Positions 1 through 9,770 are shown, counted from the stretch's first letter. The stretch is 64,000 nucleotides of DNA from Pseudomonas sp. URMO17WK12:I11 (GCF_007677725.1 NZ_VEDF01000015.1:47087-111086), one strand, 5' to 3'. Numbers and translations: made by a program. The notes: generated from the letters alone by a model not told the origin.

Positions 1-1810
1 GGAGCATCATCGACAGGTCCGCCAGCAAGGCAAAGGCTGCCGCCTGGCGGTTGAGCGCGCGGAAATAGCCTTGGCTCAGGGCGTCGCCCGGTACGTGTTC
101 CAAGCGCCCCAGTCCCAGGTTCAACACCAGCGTGCTCGCCGCGTTGCCAGCAGCGAACTTGATGTGCTTCATCAGCAGGTCGTCGAATTCGCGCAGCGCC
201 TGGTCATGGTCTTCTCGACCGGCCAGGGCCATTTCCTTGAGCACGAACGGGTGGCAGCGGATAGCGCCCTGGCCGAAGATCATCAGGTTGCGCGAAAGGA
301 TATTCGCCCCCTCGACCGTGATGAAGATCGGCGCCCCTTGCCAGTTGCGCCCCAGGTAGTTGTTCGGGCCCATGATGATGGCCTTGCCACCGTGCACGTC
401 CATGGCGTGCTGGATGCATTCGCGACCACGCTCGGTCAGGTGATATTTGAGGATCGCCGAGAGCACCGATGGCTTCTCGCCCAGGTCCACCGCCTTGGCG
501 GTCAGCAGGCGTGCGCTGTCCATCAGCCAGGCGTTGCCGCCAATGCGCGCCAGCGATTCCTGGATACCTTCGAAGGCGGCCAGCGGAACATTGAATTGCT
601 CGCGGATGCTGGCGTACTGACCGGTGACTAGGCTGGTGTATTTGGCAGCACCCGTGCCCACGGCCGGCAAGGAGATCGAGCGGCCTACCGACAGGCAATT
701 CATCAACATCATCCAACCCTTGCCGAGCATGGCCTGGCCGCCGATCAGGAAGTCCAGCGGTATGAACACATCCTTGCCACTGTTGGGGCCGTTCATGAAC
801 GCAGCGCCCAGCGGCAGGTGGCGTTTACCAATGTCGACACCGGGGGTATCGGTGGGGATCAGCGCCAGGCTGATGCCCAGCTCTTCCTCCTCGCCCAGCA
901 GATGTTCCGGGTCGTAGGCTTTGAACGCCAGGCCCAGCAGGGTGGCGACCGGGCCGAGGGTGATGTAGCGCTTTTCCCAATTCAGGCGCAGGCCAAGCAC
1001 TTCTTCGCCCTGCCATTGGCCCTTGCAGACCACCCCGGTGTCGGGCATGGCGCCGGCATCGGAGCCGGCCAGCGGGCCGGTGAGGGCGAAACAGGGGATG
1101 TCCTCGCCGCGCGCCAGGCGTGGTAGGTAGTGGTTGCGTTGTTCATCGGTACCATAATGCAACAGCAACTCGGCAGGGCCCAGGGAGTTGGGCACCATGA
1201 CAGTGGAGGCCAGGTCACCGCTGCGGGTGGCCAGCTTCATCGCCACCTGGGAGTGGGCGTAGGCAGAGAAGCCCTTGCCGCCGTATTCTTTTGGGATGAT
1301 CAGGGCGAAGAAGCCGTTTTCCTTGATATGCGCCCAGGCTTCCGGCGGCAGGTCGAGATCCTGGCCGATCTGCCAGTCGCTGACCATGGCGCACAGTGCT
1401 TCGGTCGGGCCGTCGATGAACGCCTGTTCTTCCTGGGTGAGCGTAGGCGCTGGGTAGCTGAGCAAAGTGCGCCAGTCGGGACGGCCACTGAACAGCTCGC
1501 CATCCCACCAGACGGTGCCGGCGTCGATCGCTTCGCGTTCTGTCTGCGACATTGGCGGAAGGGTGCGCTGGAACCACTTGAAGATAGGCGCCGTGAACAC
1601 CTTGCGGCGCCATTGCGGCAGCGCGACGAGCGCAAGGTTGACTGCCAGCACCGCCCAGATCAGCGCCAGCAACCAGCCGGGGACGCTGCTGAAGATACCC
1701 ATCAACAGCACGTAAGCGGCGACGATGCCCAGTATCTGCAGGGACGGCAGGCGCCGGTGCATCAGGTACGCCGTGCCGATCACCAGCACTACCAACCACA
1801 ACAGCAACAT
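1..1810 (-). CDS. fadE: Acyl-CoA dehydrogenase FadE, 3' end beyond the window
   Basis: This is the large FadE-type acyl-CoA dehydrogenase, which carries out the first, FAD-dependent oxidation of fatty-acid beta-oxidation. The minus frame is open from the ATG at 1810 to the window edge, giving 603 of about 815 expected residues, so the C-terminus is missing. The start follows a strong AGGAGG. Two hydrophobic stretches at roughly residues 2-15 and 25-57 match the membrane-anchored N-terminus of FadE. An acyl-CoA dehydrogenase FAD-site motif (LTGPLAGSDAG) lies near residue 240. It is divergent from the glutathione transferase gene. Family assignment is firm. Confidence 0.9.
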   Translation of the reverse strand, partial: MLLLWLVVLVIGTAYLMHRRLPSLQILGIVAAYVLLMGIFSSVPGWLLALIWAVLAVNLALVALPQWRRKVFTAPIFKWFQRTLPPMSQTEREAIDAGTVWWDGELFSGRPDWRTLLSYPAPTLTQEEQAFIDGPTEALCAMVSDWQIGQDLDLPPEAWAHIKENGFFALIIPKEYGGKGFSAYAHSQVAMKLATRSGDLASTVMVPNSLGPAELLLHYGTDEQRNHYLPRLARGEDIPCFALTGPLAGSDAGAMPDTGVVCKGQWQGEEVLGLRLNWEKRYITLGPVATLLGLAFKAYDPEHLLGEEEELGISLALIPTDTPGVDIGKRHLPLGAAFMNGPNSGKDVFIPLDFLIGGQAMLGKGWMMLMNCLSVGRSISLPAVGTGAAKYTSLVTGQYASIREQFNVPLAAFEGIQESLARIGGNAWLMDSARLLTAKAVDLGEKPSVLSAILKYHLTERGRECIQHAMDVHGGKAIIMGPNNYLGRNWQGAPIFITVEGANILSRNLMIFGQGAIRCHPFVLKEMALAGREDHDQALREFDDLLMKHIKFAAGNAASTLVLNLGLGRLEHVPGDALSQGYFRALNRQAAAFALLADLSMML

Positions 1811-2014
1811 AATCGGTCCTCCTTGGAACCAGGGGCTTGAGCCGTCCAGGACAGCTTAGTCGCAACACTGAGAACGGCAGGGTCAGAACAGTGACAGGGT
1901 GTGGCAGCAGGAGTTTCAGCTCGGCAGGGGACGTATCGGCCTGTTCGTGGGTCAGTACAGACAAGCAGGCGCTGGAGTAGACTGAGCCACCTGTTGACTG
2001 AAAAGGACGTTGTC

Positions 2015-2638
2015 ATGCTGAAGATCTGGGGCCGCAAGAATTCGAGCAACGTGCGCAAGGCGTTGTGGATTGCCCACGAACTGGGCCTGGATTTCCAGTC
2101 CATCGATGCCGGTGGCGCCTTTGGTGTGGTCGACGAGCCGCAGTACCGAGCCCTCAACCCCAACGGCCTGGTGCCAATGCTGCAAGAGGGTGACCTTACG
2201 CTGTGGGAGTCCAATGCCATCGTGCGCTACCTGTGCGCCCAATACGGCGCGGAGCAGGGCTGGTACCTGGAAGACCCACGCCAGCGAGCCCTGGCCGACA
2301 AGTGGATGGACTGGACCACATCGGCTTTCGCCGCGCCGTTTCGCCCGTTGTTCTGGGGGGTGTTGCGCACCCCGGAGGATCAACGTGACTGGGTCGCCAT
2401 TAATGCTGCCCACAAGCAGTGCGCGCAACTGCTGGCCATCGCCGATCAGACGCTTGCCACGCAGCCTTACCTTTCCGGCGAACGCATCGGCATGGGGGAC
2501 ATACCGCTGGGCAGTTTCGTCTACGCCTGGTTCGAAATGCCGATCGAGCGCCCGCCGTTGTACCACCTCGAAGCCTGGTACCAGCGCCTCAAAGCGCGTC
2601 CCGCCTACCAACGCGCGGTGATGACGGCGCTAACCTGA
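2015..2638 (+). CDS. Glutathione S-transferase family protein
   Basis: A 207-residue glutathione transferase-like protein. The N-terminal thioredoxin fold carries NPNGLVP (49-55, with the cis-proline) and WESNAI (64-69), the glutathione-binding Glu-Ser pair of the family; a helical C-terminal domain follows. Ser10 or Ser11 is the likely activating residue. I chose the ATG at 2015 because AAAAGGA precedes it; upstream in-frame codons have no ribosome site and would add an atypical extension. Physiological substrate is not evident. It stands alone between fadE and an ABC exporter. Confidence 0.88.
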   Translation: MLKIWGRKNSSNVRKALWIAHELGLDFQSIDAGGAFGVVDEPQYRALNPNGLVPMLQEGDLTLWESNAIVRYLCAQYGAEQGWYLEDPRQRALADKWMDWTTSAFAAPFRPLFWGVLRTPEDQRDWVAINAAHKQCAQLLAIADQTLATQPYLSGERIGMGDIPLGSFVYAWFEMPIERPPLYHLEAWYQRLKARPAYQRAVMTALT

Positions 2639-2780
2639 TCGAACACCACAGCGCTTCGATAGTCACTATCAACATCCTTGACTGTACTTGTGCGGCCTGC
2701 GCTTGCAACATGGCCGCACCTCATGCGCCAGTGCTGCACCTGGCGTGTCCCGCACCTTATTTTTCGGTAAGTGACCTGCT

Positions 2781-3713
2781 ATGAGTTCTGCCCTGTCCAT
2801 TCGACAGTTGACCAAGACCTACGGCAACGGCTTTCAAGCCCTCAAGGGCATCGACCTCGACGTTGCCGAAGGCGATTTCTTTGCATTGCTTGGCCCCAAT
2901 GGTGCCGGCAAGTCCACCACCATCGGCATCCTCTCGACCCTGGTCAACAAGACCAGCGGCACGGTCAACGTGTTCGGCCACGACCTGGACCGTCAGCCGG
3001 CGGCGCTCAAGCGTTGCCTGGGCGTGGTGCCGCAGGAATTCAACTTCAATCAGTTCGAGAAGTGCTTCGACATCGTCGTCACCCAGGCCGGCTACTACGG
3101 CATCCCGGCGAGGATCGCCAAGGAGCGCGCCGAGCAGTATCTGACCCAGCTAGGTCTGTGGGACAAGCGTGATGTGCCTTCGCGCTCGCTGTCGGGGGGC
3201 ATGAAGCGACGTTTGATGATCGCCCGGGCGTTGATCCACGAACCGCGCCTGTTGATTCTCGACGAGCCCACTGCCGGCGTGGACATCGAATTGCGCCGCT
3301 CGATGTGGAGCTTTCTGACCGAGCTGAACCAGAAGGGCATCACCATCATCCTCACCACCCATTACCTGGAAGAGGCTGAGCAGCTGTGCCGCAACATCGG
3401 CATCATCGACCATGGCACCATCGTCGAGAACACCAGCATGCGCCAGCTGCTGGGCAAGCTGCATGTCGAAACGTTCGTGCTCGACCTCAACCAGGACTTG
3501 GCCGCAGCGCCTGTGTTGCAGGGCTACCCGTGCCGACTGCTGACGCCGCACACCCTTGAGGTGCAGGTGGACAAGGACATCGGCATTACCGCGCTGTTCG
3601 GTCAGCTGGCCCTGCAGAACATCGAGGTGCAAAGCCTGCGCAACAAGACCAACCGTCTCGAGGAGTTGTTCGTGTCCCTGGTAGAAAAAAACCTGTCGAA
3701 GGTGGCGGTATGA
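2781..3713 (+). CDS. ABC transporter ATP-binding protein (ABC-2 exporter, YadG-like)
   Basis: The 310-residue nucleotide-binding subunit of an ABC-2 exporter. Visible motifs are Walker A GPNGAGKST (38-46), Q-loop Gln85, signature LSGGM (137-141), Walker B LLILDEP (157-163) and switch His194. About 80 further residues follow the ATPase domain. The stop overlaps the permease start by four bases (ATGA), so the two are translationally coupled. The pair resembles E. coli YadG/YadH, whose substrate is unknown; export of a lipid, polymer or drug is possible. Confidence 0.92.
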   Translation: MSSALSIRQLTKTYGNGFQALKGIDLDVAEGDFFALLGPNGAGKSTTIGILSTLVNKTSGTVNVFGHDLDRQPAALKRCLGVVPQEFNFNQFEKCFDIVVTQAGYYGIPARIAKERAEQYLTQLGLWDKRDVPSRSLSGGMKRRLMIARALIHEPRLLILDEPTAGVDIELRRSMWSFLTELNQKGITIILTTHYLEEAEQLCRNIGIIDHGTIVENTSMRQLLGKLHVETFVLDLNQDLAAAPVLQGYPCRLLTPHTLEVQVDKDIGITALFGQLALQNIEVQSLRNKTNRLEELFVSLVEKNLSKVAV

Positions 3714-4489
3714 GTGTGGAACTGCGCACCAACTGGGTCGCCCTGAACACCATCGTCTACCGTGAAGTGCGCCGTTTTTTGCGCATCTGGCCGCAAACCT
3801 TGCTACCCCCGGCCATTACCATGGTCTTGTATTTCGTCATTTTCGGGAACCTGATCGGCCGGCAGATCGGTGACATGGGCGGCTTCACCTACATGCAGTA
3901 CATTGTGCCGGGGCTGATCATGATGTCGGTGATCACCAACTCGTATGGCAACGTGGTGTCGAGCTTCTTTGGCAGCAAGTTCCAGCGCTCGATCGAAGAA
4001 CTGATGGTCTCACCGGTCTCGCCGCACACCATTTTGATCGGCTATGCGTTGGGTGGCGTACTGCGTGGGCTGGCAGTCGGGGTGATCGTGACCATCCTGT
4101 CGATGTTCTTCACCGATTTGCAAGTGCATCACCTGGGCGTGACCGTGATCGTGGTGTTGCTGACGGCGACCATTTTCTCGTTGCTGGGCTTCGTCAATGC
4201 GGTGTTCGCGCGCAACTTCGACGATATCTCGATCATTCCGACCTTCGTGCTGACGCCGCTGACCTACCTGGGCGGAGTGTTCTACTCGATCAACTTGCTA
4301 CCGCCTTTCTGGCAGACGGTGTCCCTGGCCAACCCGGTGCTGCACATGGTCAATTCGTTCCGCTACGGCATTCTAGGGGTGTCGGACATCAGTATCGGGA
4401 CGGCGATCACCTTCATGCTGGTGGCTACCGCCGTGCTTTATCTGCTGTGCGTTCGCCTGCTGGTCAGTGGCCGCGGCATGCGCGCCTGA
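3710..4489 (+). CDS. ABC-2 type transporter permease (YadH-like)
   Basis: The 259-residue membrane subunit of the exporter, partner of the upstream ATPase with which it overlaps by four bases. It has about six hydrophobic segments and the usual ABC-2 layout: a cytoplasmic N-terminus, a VNSFRYG motif near residue 210 and a terminal helix. Length is typical for YadH. Its 3' end overlaps the convergent DUF2062 gene by 117 bases. Confidence 0.92.
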   Translation: MSVELRTNWVALNTIVYREVRRFLRIWPQTLLPPAITMVLYFVIFGNLIGRQIGDMGGFTYMQYIVPGLIMMSVITNSYGNVVSSFFGSKFQRSIEELMVSPVSPHTILIGYALGGVLRGLAVGVIVTILSMFFTDLQVHHLGVTVIVVLLTATIFSLLGFVNAVFARNFDDISIIPTFVLTPLTYLGGVFYSINLLPPFWQTVSLANPVLHMVNSFRYGILGVSDISIGTAITFMLVATAVLYLLCVRLLVSGRGMRA

Positions 4490-4999
4490 TAGCCGTTGCT
4501 TGCGCCGGCGCCATTGCCGGCCAATCCACCAGCGCCAGTACAGCAGGGTGGTGAAGTAGGCGGCGACGCCCAACACCACCGCGCACACGATCGAGCCCAG
4601 CAGGAACGGCTGCCACATCGTGCCAAGCTGGTCGGTGATCCACTCGAACGTGAGCGCTTCGGGCAGGCTGCGCGGCGGTATCTGCATCAGCCAGGCGCCG
4701 GTCATGTAGGTCACGAAAAACACCGGCGGCATGGTCAGCGGGTTGGTCAGCCAGACCAGGCTGACCGCGATCGGCAGGTTGCCCCTTACCGGAATCGCCA
4801 ATGCAGCGGCCAGCAGCATCTGCATGGGGATCGGAATCAGCGCTGCGAACAAGCCCACGCCCATGGCCCTGGCCACTGAATGGCGATTGAGATGCCACAG
4901 GTTGGGGTCGTGCAGCAACGTGCCGAAAAAGCGTAAGGACTTGTGTTCCCGAATGCTGGTCGGATCCGGCATGAAGCGTTTGAAGAGTCGGCGCGGCAT
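4373..4999 (-). CDS. DUF2062 domain membrane protein
   Basis: A 208-residue DUF2062 protein of unknown function. The conserved N-terminal block starts at MPRRLFKRFMPDPTS, followed by membrane segments and the NPLTMPPVF motif. I placed the start at this conserved Met (4999) although the frame continues upstream to 5071. From memory, relatives end soon after the basic WRRRKQR stretch (about residue 171). Here the frame runs some 37 residues further, into the convergent ABC permease gene. The extra tail is polar and low-complexity. Confidence 0.8.
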   Translation of the reverse strand: MPRRLFKRFMPDPTSIREHKSLRFFGTLLHDPNLWHLNRHSVARAMGVGLFAALIPIPMQMLLAAALAIPVRGNLPIAVSLVWLTNPLTMPPVFFVTYMTGAWLMQIPPRSLPEALTFEWITDQLGTMWQPFLLGSIVCAVVLGVAAYFTTLLYWRWWIGRQWRRRKQRLSGAHAAATDQQANAQQIKHGGSHQHEGDRRPDTDVRHP

Positions 5000-5140
5000 G
5001 TGGGCTCCCGGGGCGTTGATCGGGGAAGTATGCCCCGATTCCCGGACTCGCTCGTTTAGAGTTTGTGACAATTGTTGAGCAGGCCCATGCGGCTTTTCAG
5101 CTATGCCTGAGTCAGCGATGACGCAGTGGAGCTCTAATGC

Positions 5141-7348
5141 ATGCGCACAGGGATGTTCGCCCTCGCACTCGGGTTGGTTGCCCCGGTGTTTCTACCCGTC
5201 TTGCCGTCGGTCGGATGGCTGCTGGCGCTGCTCGTGGCCGGCAGTCTGTGCTTGCCTAGCCGTTACTGGCCGATGGGCATGCTGTTGCTGGGGTTTTGCT
5301 GGGCCTGCTGGTCAGCCCAGCGGGCGCTGGATGATCGGCTACCTGCCACGCTGGACGGGCGAACCCTGTGGCTCGAGGGTCAGGTGGTGGGGCTGCCGAC
5401 GCGTACCGCGCAAGGTGTGAGGTTCGAGCTGGCCCAACCCCATTCACGCCGCGCCGAGCTGCCGCAGCGCCTGCAATTGAGCTGGTTCGATGGCCCAACC
5501 CTGCACGCGGGCGAACGCTGGCGCCTGGCGGTCACGCTGCAGCGCCCGGCCGGCTTGCTGAATCCCCATGCTGCCGACCGAGAGGCCCAGTTGCTGGCCA
5601 GGCGAATTGGTGCCACCGGCACGGTGAAAGCGGGTCGGGTGCTGGCGGCGCTGCAGCCAGGTTGGCGCGGTGCACTGCGCGAACGCCTGCTTGCGGTGGA
5701 CGCCTTCGGCCAGCAAGCGGCCTTGGTGGCGCTGATACTGGGTGACGGGGCAGGCCTGGGGCGTGAGCAATGGCAGGCGCTGCAGGCGACCGGCACGGTA
5801 CACTTGCTGGTGATCTCCGGGCAGCACATCGGCTTGGTGGCAGGCCTGCTCTACGCCCTGATCGCAGGGCTGGCCCGCTGGGGGCTGTGGCCTGGCCGCT
5901 GGCCTTGGCTGCCGTTTGCCTGCGTTATCGCGCTTGGCGCGGCACTGGGCTACGGCTGGCTGGCGGGGTGGGGGGTTCCGGTGCAGCGTGCGTGTCTGAT
6001 GCTGGCGGTGGTACTGCTCTGGCGCCTGCGTTTTCGCCAGCTCGGCGCAGGGTTCGCGCTGCTGCTGGCGTTCGATCTGGTGCTGCTGGCCGAGCCCCTG
6101 GCTGCGCTGCTACCAGGCTTCTGGCTGTCATTCTCGGCGGTGGCGGTGCTGATCTATTGTTTCGCTGCACGGCTGGGCGCCTGGCGGCCCTGGCAAGCCT
6201 GGACGCATGCGCAGTGGGTGATTGCCGTGGGGTTGTTGCCGGTGTTGCTGGCCACCGGTTTGCCGGTGAGCGTGAGCGCGCCGCTGGCCAACCTGTTGGC
6301 GGTGCCGTGGGTGAGCGTGGCCGTACTGCCGCTGGCCCTGCTCGGCACCCTGTTATTGCCCCTGGGCGGCGTTGGCGAAGCGTTGCTGTGGATCGCCGGT
6401 GGTCTGCTCGAGATCTTGTTTCGCCTGCTGACGTGGATCGCGCACTGGCGCCCGGCCTGGCAACCGCCGGCATTGCCGCTGTGGAGCTGGATCCTGGTAA
6501 GCCTGGGCACACTGTTGCTGCTAATGCCTCGCGGGGTGCCACTGCGGGCACCGGGCGGCGCGCTATTGCTGGCTTTGTGGGTGCCACGCGACATGCCACA
6601 GTTCGGTGAAGCGCAGGTCTGGCACCTGGATGTTGGGCAAGGACTGGCGGTGCTTTTGCGCACGCAGAATCACAGTCTGTTGTACGACGCAGGACCCGTT
6701 AGAGGCGAAAACGACCTCGGTGAGCGGGTCGTTCTGCCCACCTTGCGCAAGCTTGGCATCGACCAGCTCGACCTGCTGCTGGTCAGCCATGCCCACGCCG
6801 ACCATGCCGGCGGCGCCCGGGCCATTGCCAGCGGTTTGCCGGTGCAGCAGGTGCTCGGTGGCGAAGTGCTCGACGATCTGCCGATGCAGCCGTGCCGCAG
6901 CGGTCAGCGTTGGACCTGGGACGGGGTGCACTTTTCGTTATGGCGCTGGGCCGATGCCCGCAGCAGTAACGACGGCTCCTGTGTGCTGCTGGTGGAGGCG
7001 CAGGGCGAGCGCCTGTTGTTGGCCGGCGATATGGAAGCCGCGGCGGAGCGGGCCTGGCTCGGTGCCCACGAGGCGCAGCGCATCGACTGGCTGCAGGCGC
7101 CGCACCATGGCAGCCGCAGCTCTTCGACCGAAGCCTTCATCGCTGCCACGGCACCACGTGGCGTGCTCATATCGCGCGGGCGCAACAACAGCTTCGGTCA
7201 TCCGCATGCGCAGGTGCTGGAGCGGTACCGACAGCATGGGCTGGCCGTACACGATACGGCCAGGGAAGGGGCGTTGCGTCTGTTGTTGGGTGCCCGCCAG
7301 AATGTCGAGAGCGTACGCCAGCAGCGGCGCTTCTGGCGTACGCCGTGA
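5141..7348 (+). CDS. comEC: DNA internalization/competence protein ComEC/Rec2
   Basis: A 735-residue ComEC/Rec2 protein, the inner-membrane channel that brings single-stranded DNA into the cytoplasm in transformable bacteria. The N-terminus is a short membrane anchor with a DUF4131-like region. Residues about 215-460 form the multi-spanning Competence domain. The C-terminal metallo-beta-lactamase domain has its metal motif SHAHADHAG near 548-556. The protein looks intact. It stands alone between DUF2062 and exbB, as is common in Pseudomonas, where natural competence is often unproven. Confidence 0.93.
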   Translation: MRTGMFALALGLVAPVFLPVLPSVGWLLALLVAGSLCLPSRYWPMGMLLLGFCWACWSAQRALDDRLPATLDGRTLWLEGQVVGLPTRTAQGVRFELAQPHSRRAELPQRLQLSWFDGPTLHAGERWRLAVTLQRPAGLLNPHAADREAQLLARRIGATGTVKAGRVLAALQPGWRGALRERLLAVDAFGQQAALVALILGDGAGLGREQWQALQATGTVHLLVISGQHIGLVAGLLYALIAGLARWGLWPGRWPWLPFACVIALGAALGYGWLAGWGVPVQRACLMLAVVLLWRLRFRQLGAGFALLLAFDLVLLAEPLAALLPGFWLSFSAVAVLIYCFAARLGAWRPWQAWTHAQWVIAVGLLPVLLATGLPVSVSAPLANLLAVPWVSVAVLPLALLGTLLLPLGGVGEALLWIAGGLLEILFRLLTWIAHWRPAWQPPALPLWSWILVSLGTLLLLMPRGVPLRAPGGALLLALWVPRDMPQFGEAQVWHLDVGQGLAVLLRTQNHSLLYDAGPVRGENDLGERVVLPTLRKLGIDQLDLLLVSHAHADHAGGARAIASGLPVQQVLGGEVLDDLPMQPCRSGQRWTWDGVHFSLWRWADARSSNDGSCVLLVEAQGERLLLAGDMEAAAERAWLGAHEAQRIDWLQAPHHGSRSSSTEAFIAATAPRGVLISRGRNNSFGHPHAQVLERYRQHGLAVHDTAREGALRLLLGARQNVESVRQQRRFWRTP

Positions 7349-7463
7349 CGCTGTGGTCGCCCGCCAGTTGCCCCGGCGCAGTCACATTTCCCTGATCTCT
7401 GGCAGATGAGCGGGTGGCGCGCCTATGGTAGAGTGGCGGCCTTTTTGCGAGGGGGCGTTTACT

Positions 7464-8099
7464 GTGTGGGAATTGGTCAAGTCCGGCGGTTGGATGATGC
7501 TGCCGATCATTCTGAGCTCCATCGTCGCCCTGGCGATCGTCGTCGAACGCCTGTGGACCCTGCGTGCCAGTCGCGTCACCCCGCCGCACTTGCTGGGCCA
7601 GGTGTGGATGTGGATCAAGGACAAGCAACTCACCAGCGATAAACTCAAGTCACTGCGCGCCGATTCGCCGCTGGGCGAAATCCTGGCGGCGGGCCTTGCC
7701 AATTCCCGCCATGGTCGCGAGATCATGAAAGAGTGCATCGAAGAGGCTGCCTCGCGCGTCATCCACGAACTCGAGCGCTATATCAGCACCCTGGGCACCA
7801 TCGCCGCCATGGCGCCGCTGCTCGGCCTGCTCGGCACGGTGCTGGGCATGATCGACATTTTCAGTGCGTTCATGGGCTCGCAGATGACCGCCAATGCCGC
7901 TGTGCTCGCCGGCGGTATATCCAAGGCACTGGTGACCACCGCCGCTGGCCTGATGGTCGGTATCCCCGCCGTGTTCTTTCACCGCTTCCTGCTGCGCCGC
8001 ATCGACGAACTGGTGGTCGGCATGGAGCAGGAGGCGATCAAGCTGGTCGAAGTGATCCAGGGCGACCGTGAAGTGGAAGTCGCCGGAGGCAAGGTGTGA
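7464..8099 (+). CDS. exbB: MotA/TolQ/ExbB proton-channel family protein
   Basis: A 211-residue ExbB/TolQ homologue. Three membrane segments lie at about 10-28, 110-132 and 157-175, with the conserved GLLGTVLGMI motif in the second. With ExbD-like partners such proteins use the proton gradient to energise an outer-membrane or periplasmic process. I start at GTG 7464, seven bases after a GAGGGGG ribosome site; the longer frame from 7425 adds residues foreign to the family. The stop overlaps the exbD start. Being next to lpxK suggests, without proof, a role linked to the outer membrane. Confidence 0.9.
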   Translation: MWELVKSGGWMMLPIILSSIVALAIVVERLWTLRASRVTPPHLLGQVWMWIKDKQLTSDKLKSLRADSPLGEILAAGLANSRHGREIMKECIEEAASRVIHELERYISTLGTIAAMAPLLGLLGTVLGMIDIFSAFMGSQMTANAAVLAGGISKALVTTAAGLMVGIPAVFFHRFLLRRIDELVVGMEQEAIKLVEVIQGDREVEVAGGKV

Positions 8100-8530
8100 A
8101 GTTTCGGCGCAACCGCCAGCGCGAGAACGTCGACATCAACCTCGCCTCGCTGATCGACGTGGTGTTCGTTCTGCTGCTGTTCTTCGTGGTTACCACCACC
8201 TTCACGCGCGAAACCCAACTGCGGGTCGAACTGCCCGAAGCGACCAGCGCCGAGCAGCCGCCGGCCGACCAGGCCAAGCTGGTGGAAGTGACCATCAGCG
8301 CCGATGGCGTGTATTCGGTGAACAACCACCTGCTGCCCAAGAGTGACTTGGCGACCCTCAGTGAGGCAATCGAGCGCGAGTCCGGCGGCGACAACACCTT
8401 GCCGCTGGCCATCAGCGCCGACGGCAAGACCCCGCATCAGGCCGTGATCACCGCAATGGATGCCGCCGGCAAGCTCGGTTTCAGCCACTTGCGCATGACC
8501 ACCGTCGAGGCCGCCCAGGGGAATCCGTGA
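8096..8530 (+). CDS. exbD: ExbD/TolR family biopolymer transport protein
   Basis: A 144-residue ExbD/TolR partner of the preceding protein. A short basic N-terminus is followed by one membrane helix (about 18-36) containing the proton-carrying Asp21 in LIDVVFVLL, then a periplasmic domain. Translation starts at GTG 8096, overlapping the exbB stop by four bases. The stop in turn overlaps the lpxK start, so exbB, exbD and lpxK are one coupled transcript. Confidence 0.92.
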   Translation: MKFRRNRQRENVDINLASLIDVVFVLLLFFVVTTTFTRETQLRVELPEATSAEQPPADQAKLVEVTISADGVYSVNNHLLPKSDLATLSEAIERESGGDNTLPLAISADGKTPHQAVITAMDAAGKLGFSHLRMTTVEAAQGNP

Positions 8531-9531
8531 TGGCCTTGGCCGATCGCCTGCTTGCCGCCTGGTACGCCGGGCATCCCGCCCTGATGCTGCTGCGCCCGCT
8601 CGAAGCCGTGTACCGGCGTGTGGTCATGCGCAAGCGTGCGCGGTTTCTCAACGGCGAAAGCAGCAGTTACCGTGCGCCGGTGCCGGTGATCGTGGTAGGC
8701 AACATTACGGTTGGCGGCACTGGCAAGACGCCGATGATTCTCTGGCTGATCGAGCACTGCCGCCGACGAGGGCTGAAGGTGGGCGTGGTCAGCCGCGGCT
8801 ACGGGGCCAAGCCGCCTCGCTACCCCTGGCGCGTCACGGCGCAGCAGCCAGCCGAGCAGGCCGGCGATGAACCGTTGCTGATCGTGCAGCGCACCGGCGT
8901 GCCGCTGATGATCGACCCTGACCGGGCAGCTGCGGTACGGGCACTGCTGGCCAGCGAGCCGCTGGACCTGATCCTGTGTGACGATGGCATGCAGCATTAT
9001 CGCCTGGCGCGGGATCTCGAACTGGTGCTGATCGACGCCGCACGTGGGCTCGGCAATGGCCGTTGCCTCCCAGCCGGGCCGCTACGCGAACCGCGCGAGC
9101 GCTTGGCCGAAGCGGATGCTGTGTTGTTCAACGGCGCCGACGGCGACTGTCCCGAGGGTTTCGGCCTGCGCCTGCAGCCCTCTGCCCTGGTCAATCTGCG
9201 CAGCGGCGAACGCCGCGACCTCGACTTCTTTCCGGCAGGCCAGCGCATGCACGCGGTCGCCGGGATCGGTAATCCACAGCGTTTCTTCAACACCCTGCAG
9301 GCGCTAGACTGGCAGCCGCTGGAACATCCGTTTGCCGACCATGCGCAATTCAACGCCCAGAGCCTGGCATTCAGCCCGGCATTGCCGCTGGTGATGACCG
9401 AAAAAGACGCGGTCAAATGCCGAGCCTTCGCGGCCGACGATTGGTGGTATCTGGCGGTCGAAGCTCAACCTACGCCTGCCTTTGGCGCCTGGTTCGATGG
9501 GCAGCTGCGACGCTTGCTGCGCACGGCCTGA
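8530..9531 (+). CDS. lpxK: Tetraacyldisaccharide 4'-kinase LpxK
   Basis: The lipid A kinase that phosphorylates the 4' position of the tetraacyl disaccharide to make lipid IVA at the inner face of the inner membrane. It has 333 residues, the usual length. An N-terminal membrane-associating helix precedes the P-loop GNITVGGTGKTP (58-69). The start is ATG 8530; GTG 8527 just upstream is an alternative. It overlaps exbD and is followed by kdsB, another lipopolysaccharide core gene. Confidence 0.95.
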   Translation: MALADRLLAAWYAGHPALMLLRPLEAVYRRVVMRKRARFLNGESSSYRAPVPVIVVGNITVGGTGKTPMILWLIEHCRRRGLKVGVVSRGYGAKPPRYPWRVTAQQPAEQAGDEPLLIVQRTGVPLMIDPDRAAAVRALLASEPLDLILCDDGMQHYRLARDLELVLIDAARGLGNGRCLPAGPLREPRERLAEADAVLFNGADGDCPEGFGLRLQPSALVNLRSGERRDLDFFPAGQRMHAVAGIGNPQRFFNTLQALDWQPLEHPFADHAQFNAQSLAFSPALPLVMTEKDAVKCRAFAADDWWYLAVEAQPTPAFGAWFDGQLRRLLRTA

Positions 9532-9584
9532 GCGGCTTTGCGCGTTTTCATCATTTGCGGCCATTTGGCCTATAGGAAGTTCTC

Positions 9585-9770
9585 ATGGACACCAAATTGC
9601 TCGATATCCTCGCTTGCCCGATCACCAAAGGCCCGCTCAAGCTCAGCGCCGACAAGACCGAGCTGATCAGCAAGGGTGCAGGCCTGGCCTACCCGATCCG
9701 TGACGGCATCCCGGTGATGCTGGAAAGCGAAGCACGGACCTTGACCGATGACGAGCGTCTGGACAAATGA
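9585..9770 (+). CDS. Trm112/YcaR family small protein
   Basis: A 61-residue Trm112-like protein beginning MDTKLLDILACPITKGPL. The family is a small zinc-ribbon-like fold often placed between lpxK and kdsB, as here. Only one Cys (Cys11) is visible in the usual metal region, so zinc binding is doubtful. Its four-base overlap with kdsB (ATGA) implies coupled translation. The bacterial function is unknown. Confidence 0.9.
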   Translation: MDTKLLDILACPITKGPLKLSADKTELISKGAGLAYPIRDGIPVMLESEARTLTDDERLDK

